Shown: piece by piece, positions 60,313 to 64,000 of the stretch
Numbering within the stretch: the stretch's first letter is position 1
How the letters are laid out: every line of letters begins with the position of its first letter
Origin: Rippkaea orientalis PCC 8801
GTDB lineage: Bacteria; Cyanobacteriota; Cyanobacteriia; Cyanobacteriales; Microcystaceae
Direction: 5' to 3'
DNA: 64,000 nt
Assembly (NCBI RefSeq): GCF_000021805.1
Contig: NC_011726.1
Span: forward strand, 682,001 to 746,000
Program-made: the position numbers and the translations under genes
The notes under the pieces: generated by a model
Database searches by the model: none
What the model saw: only the letters and a program-made list of their open reading frames with translations
What the model was told of the DNA's origin: nothing

Positions 60313-62247
60313 TTATCCCCCATTAATAATCTCAACAGGTTCAATGTTATCTGCGGGTTCAAAGCCAAAAATCTGAGAATAAAAATAAAATTCGGCTTCT
60401 AATGCGCGTTTAATCGTTTCAGACCGTCTAAAACCGTGTTGTTCTCCTGCAAAGGGAACATAAGCGACAGGGAGTCCTTTTTTCTTGAGAATTTCCACCA
60501 TCTGACACGCTTGGGACGGAGGAACCACTTTATCCTCTAACCCTTGGAAAAAGATTACGGGACAAGTGAGTTGTTCGGTAAAATGAATCGGCGATCGCTG
60601 TTGATAAATTTCCTTTTCTTCGGGATATTTGCCAATTAACCGCTCTAGATAGCGAGATTCAAACTTATGGGTATCTTTAGCTAAGGCTTCTAAATCACTG
60701 ATTCCATAGTAACTCGCTCCGGCCTTGAAGGTATCCCGAAAGGTTAAAGCCGCCAAGGTGGTGTACCCTCCTGCACTTCCTCCAGAAATGGCTAGGCGAT
60801 CACCATCAACTAACCCATGTTCTACCAGATATTTTGCCCCATTGATGCAGTCATCTACATCCACTAGACCCCATTTTCCGTCTAAGCGTTGGCGATATTC
60901 CCGACCAAACCCCGTACTTCCGCCATAATTGACATCAAGATAACCAAAACCGCGACTGGTCCAATATTGCAGACGTAGGTTAAAGCTAGGGGATGCGCAA
61001 GCGGTAGGTCCTCCATGACTTTTGACTAATAGGGGAGGTAATTCGCCTTTAGGGGGTTTATAGTCTTTATTTTTAGGAGGATAATACCAAGCATAGGCGG
61101 TTAAGCCATTTTCGGTCGGAAAAGACACCATTTCGGGGGTTGACAAATAACCGCTATCAATGTTTAAGGTATGGGATTGCTTGAGGACTGTTGTTTCCCC
61201 TGTTTTTAGGTTTAATTGAACAATTGCGGTGGGTTCTGTGGGACAACCCCCAATTAAAACAATTTTATGCCCATTGGCATCGAGGGAGGAAATATTGGTA
61301 TAGTGGGTTTCAATGACGCTTAGCTGTTTTTGTTGGGTATCTAAACTGGCGAGATACCATTGTCCGTCTTGGTTAAAACTACAGATCACGTGAGATTCTG
61401 AGATAAAGCTATAGTTAGATAAACCAAAGACCCAGTGTGGGTAAGAAAATTCCGCATTAAGAGGGAATAGGGGATCAATGGCTCCTTTTTGGGTGTAGCG
61501 GTAGAGATTCCACCATCCTCGGCGATCGCTGGAGAAATATAATTGACCATCGGGGGACCATTTGGGTTCACAAATGGACTCGTTAGTCCCTCCGGCAATT
61601 AAACGTACCTGATCTAAGCTACCATCAGCTTGAACGGTAGCTAACCATAATTGGCTACCATCCCAGGGTAAATTCGGGTGGTTCCAACTGATCCAAGTGA
61701 GTTGGGTTCCATCGGGACTCAGACGGGGACTAGAATAAAAGTCACAGCCTGATACTAGAGTATTAATCTTTCCGCTATTAAGATCAATACTAACGAGGGT
61801 ATTTTCGGGTTCTTTTTCCCCTTGACTATGGTCTTCACCGACGCAAATTAAACGATGACGCAAGGGGTCTAAAATCAGATCAGCGTAGCGATAAGTTCCT
61901 TCTGGGGTCAGGGGTGTGGGGTCTTGATTGGGTAATTTTTGATAAAGACGTTGGTCACTAAAATTAATAAAATAAAGAGTCCCTTGAACGATTAAAAAGG
62001 CTCCCCCTCCGTATTCATGGACACGGGTTCGCACATTGAAGGGTTGGGGGGTCATTTCGGTGACTTGGCCATCTAACGTCCGTTTCATTAGAACGTTGCG
62101 TCCTCCTTCCGTTGGTCTTGCTTCTAACCAATAGATATCTTCACCCTCATAGATCACTGCACCGAGTCCAAGACTTTCAGCCACGATCAGGTCTGCTGTG
62201 ATGGGAGATTTCCAAGAACCGAAGGGGGCAACTTTTAGGGATTTCAT
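60313..62247 (-). CDS. S9-family prolyl oligopeptidase/aminopeptidase-like hydrolase
   Basis: 644 residues. The N-terminal half (about 20-380) is a seven-bladed beta-propeller-like region with repeated SPDG motifs (PRLSPDGTQLTWIS, KWSPDGQLYFSSD). The C-terminal alpha/beta-hydrolase has the nucleophile Ser in SGGSAGGYTTLA, the Asp in GLEDKVVPPSQ, and the His in EQHGFRRSE. It is predicted to cleave short oligopeptides or dipeptides in the cytoplasm; there is no signal peptide. The length is standard for acylaminoacyl peptidase-like S9C enzymes. Confidence 0.92.
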   Translation of the reverse strand: MKSLKVAPFGSWKSPITADLIVAESLGLGAVIYEGEDIYWLEARPTEGGRNVLMKRTLDGQVTEMTPQPFNVRTRVHEYGGGAFLIVQGTLYFINFSDQRLYQKLPNQDPTPLTPEGTYRYADLILDPLRHRLICVGEDHSQGEKEPENTLVSIDLNSGKINTLVSGCDFYSSPRLSPDGTQLTWISWNHPNLPWDGSQLWLATVQADGSLDQVRLIAGGTNESICEPKWSPDGQLYFSSDRRGWWNLYRYTQKGAIDPLFPLNAEFSYPHWVFGLSNYSFISESHVICSFNQDGQWYLASLDTQQKQLSVIETHYTNISSLDANGHKIVLIGGCPTEPTAIVQLNLKTGETTVLKQSHTLNIDSGYLSTPEMVSFPTENGLTAYAWYYPPKNKDYKPPKGELPPLLVKSHGGPTACASPSFNLRLQYWTSRGFGYLDVNYGGSTGFGREYRQRLDGKWGLVDVDDCINGAKYLVEHGLVDGDRLAISGGSAGGYTTLAALTFRDTFKAGASYYGISDLEALAKDTHKFESRYLERLIGKYPEEKEIYQQRSPIHFTEQLTCPVIFFQGLEDKVVPPSQACQMVEILKKKGLPVAYVPFAGEQHGFRRSETIKRALEAEFYFYSQIFGFEPADNIEPVEIINGG

Positions 62248-62532
62248 TATAGGTGTTTCTTTAAGGGGTTGTTCCCAATATTGTTGTTGCTTCTGTCACC
62301 TACCAACGGCTAGAATGGCGTTGGCTTTCAGTAACCCGCTCCAACCAATGAACCCAAAAACTGTCTTAACTGTTTTCGAGGATTGGCAGTCATTTTTTTA
62401 CGAGTAAACTGTATAGGCAACACAGACGAGGATTGCTGTGATCTTGACTAATCTTTTTTTAACAAATAGAGACTAGCATGGATTGTATTAGATTGCAAGA
62501 AACGGTCAACTCCTCCACCCCTTCTACCCTAA

Positions 62533-63999
62533 TTAAGTTTCTGACTTATCAACACGAAATCGTTCCACAGAAGCCAATAAATCGCGAGAAATAGCCACCA
62601 GAGTTTGTAAAGACCCGGCTACTCGTTGGGATTCTTGGGAAGCTTCTTGAGCGGTCAATTCTACTGACTGCATGACCTGAGTAACCGCGCGAGAATTTTC
62701 CCGTTGTTTAACCGTATCGGCTGTAATTGATCGAACTAAACCATTGATGCGGTTAGACACATCAATAATATCTTCGAGCGATCGCTTGGCTTGTTCGGAG
62801 GTATCCACTAGATTAATGACCTGTTGAATGCCTTCTTCCATTGCGGTCATTACCGACCCCGTTTCACTTTGGATTTGTAGGACAATCTGTTCAATTTCTT
62901 TTAGAGATTTCGCCGAACGGTCAGCCAACTGGCGCACCTCGTCAGCGACAATGGCAAAGCCTCGTCCCGCTTCTCCGGCTCTGGCTGCTTGAATTGACGC
63001 ATTGAGAGCGAGTAAATTGGTTCGAGAAGCAATTTGAGAAATTAATGCCACAATTTTCGAGATTTCCTGAGACGCTTCTGCGAGTCGTTTCACCTTACGG
63101 GTGGTATCGGATACGGTCTCACGGATGCCCAAAATCCCGGCTACCGTCCGTTCTACTGCTTCTCCCCCCTTGAGTGCCGTAACCGAAGAAACGCTCGCCA
63201 CTTCTTCGGCTTCACGGGCATTTTCGGCCACCCGTTGGATAGATTCGGTCATCACCTGGACGGAATTGAGGGTAACGGCTAATTCTTCTGCCATGCGTAG
63301 GGCATCACTAGAGTTATTGCGGGCAAAAGATTCACTATCGGTTGACCCTTTGTTAACTTGTTTAGCTGCTTGCTTGACCTGTCCGACAATTTCTCGTAGG
63401 TTTTGAATCGTCAGGTTAAAGGCATCGGCGACTGCCCCTAATACGTCCGCCGTCACCACCGCTTCTACCGTTAAATCACCCCTCGCAGCCCCTTCCACAT
63501 CATCAAGTAGACGGATCACTTGTCGGGTTAAATCTTCTTGAGCTTGTTCTGTTTCGGCTGCCCGTTGTTGGGCTTCACTGGTGGTGGTTAAAATAATCCG
63601 TGCCAATTGATTAAAACTCAGGGATAACTGCCCTAATTCGTCGGAGGAGTGGATCGTCGCTTTAACGTTAAAATCCCCGGCGTACATGGCATCAAATTGG
63701 GCTTGTAAATCCTCGATGGTTCGTTTAACTTGGCCACAGATGAGGAAACTAAATAAAAGCGTGGTACTAAATCCTGTGAGTCCACCTAACAAAGCCATTA
63801 ATAAAACAGGACTGCCGGATTTAGCGGCTGATGGCTTGTTAGTTGCCTTCGCTGCTGGCTTCTGGTTATTCTGCGGCTTTGGCGTTGACTGGGAGGTTTG
63901 AGGAACAGGAGTCGTTCCCGATTGAGGTTTAGGACTCATCACGGAGGTAAAAGTACTGACCAACAAGACCATTAAAAAAGAAGCTATTCCCGTTGCACC
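62533..63999 (-). CDS. pilJ: PilJ-like methyl-accepting chemotaxis protein, cut by window edge
   Basis: The frame is open to the window end; at least 488 codons are present. In the visible part, a hydrophobic helix ([15 protein letters not shown]) precedes a Pro/Gln/Thr/Lys-rich stretch of about 45 residues. A second transmembrane helix follows ([19 protein letters not shown]), then a HAMP region. The long methyl-accepting signalling domain follows, with the conserved tip [40 protein letters not shown]. This is the PilJ-type receptor that controls type IV pilus phototaxis in Synechocystis-like systems. The rest of the che/pil operon would lie beyond the window. Confidence 0.85.
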   Translation of the reverse strand, partial: GATGIASFLMVLLVSTFTSVMSPKPQSGTTPVPQTSQSTPKPQNNQKPAAKATNKPSAAKSGSPVLLMALLGGLTGFSTTLLFSFLICGQVKRTIEDLQAQFDAMYAGDFNVKATIHSSDELGQLSLSFNQLARIILTTTSEAQQRAAETEQAQEDLTRQVIRLLDDVEGAARGDLTVEAVVTADVLGAVADAFNLTIQNLREIVGQVKQAAKQVNKGSTDSESFARNNSSDALRMAEELAVTLNSVQVMTESIQRVAENAREAEEVASVSSVTALKGGEAVERTVAGILGIRETVSDTTRKVKRLAEASQEISKIVALISQIASRTNLLALNASIQAARAGEAGRGFAIVADEVRQLADRSAKSLKEIEQIVLQIQSETGSVMTAMEEGIQQVINLVDTSEQAKRSLEDIIDVSNRINGLVRSITADTVKQRENSRAVTQVMQSVELTAQEASQESQRVAGSLQTLVAISRDLLASVERFRVDKSET

Positions 64000-64000
64000 T

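Noticed and set aside
60725-60928. Plus-strand frame within the S9 peptidase gene
   Set aside because: It is antisense to the catalytic domain, with an arginine- and proline-rich composition.

Overview
The window reads as chromosome of a unicellular, Cyanothece/Crocosphaera/Rippkaea-type cyanobacterium. The basis is the AT-rich sequence, the recurrent HIP1 octamer GCGATCGC (for example 3002-3009, 5889-5896, 14027-14034), and a set of lineage-typical genes: a flavodiiron protein of the Flv3 type, a high-light-inducible one-helix protein, a demethylphylloquinone-reductase-type NDH-2 (ndbB), Tic20/Ycf60, a GUN4-domain protein, SigF, cryptochrome-DASH, an N-terminal-only KdpD, a DUF3288 protein and two Uma2 genes. 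The species assignment is inference. No photosystem, rRNA or CRISPR locus was seen. One tRNA is present, tRNA-Lys(CUU), minus strand, 45248-45319.

Layout. 1-10 kb: a VWA protein, a cysteine-dioxygenase-like cupin, an exported M16 peptidase homologue lacking its zinc motif, a 2OG-Fe(II) oxygenase, a YafQ/RelE toxin-antitoxin pair, a radical SAM/DUF2344 fusion and a STAS protein. 10-21 kb: a receiver-only response regulator with an in-frame amber stop, flv3, a VapC-type toxin module, sigF, a BI-1-like membrane protein, hli, WD40, DUF3288 and DCC genes, and a frameshifted relic. 21-31 kb: valS, an exported pterin carbinolamine dehydratase, ndbB with a Fur-like box, HAD and radical SAM proteins, truncated kdpD, hisF. 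31-41 kb: a GNAT gene, a small gene associated with two copies of a GTTAGTGGCGGT inverted repeat, a MarR/glycosyltransferase pair with a palindromic operator, a methyltransferase, Uma2, guaA, nadB and a TPR/HEAT protein. 41-51 kb: an ATPase plus TPR-protein pair, the tRNA, chrA, cry-DASH, a GUN4 protein, and an AAA ATPase plus TOPRIM-like pair resembling anti-phage modules such as PARIS. 51-64 kb: Uma2, purA, rplY, two GT2 glycosyltransferases, Tic20-like, an FAH-family enzyme, rpsF, a 45-residue microprotein ahead of aroQ, a NatE/LivF-type ATPase, a ferredoxin, an S9 peptidase and a PilJ-like chemoreceptor cut by the window edge.

Genes mostly stand alone or in pairs. The tightest couplings, with overlapping start and stop codons, are the two toxin-antitoxin loci, the ATPase/TPR pair and the AAA/TOPRIM pair. 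The intergenic DNA carries a family of about 64-66 bp elements with terminal inverted repeats starting GTAGGG, and a second family of 17-bp palindromes (GGTGGGCAWTGCCCACC type). The observations most worth pursuing are the ATPase/TPR module, the AAA/TOPRIM module and the small gene with the GTTAGTGGCGGT hairpins.
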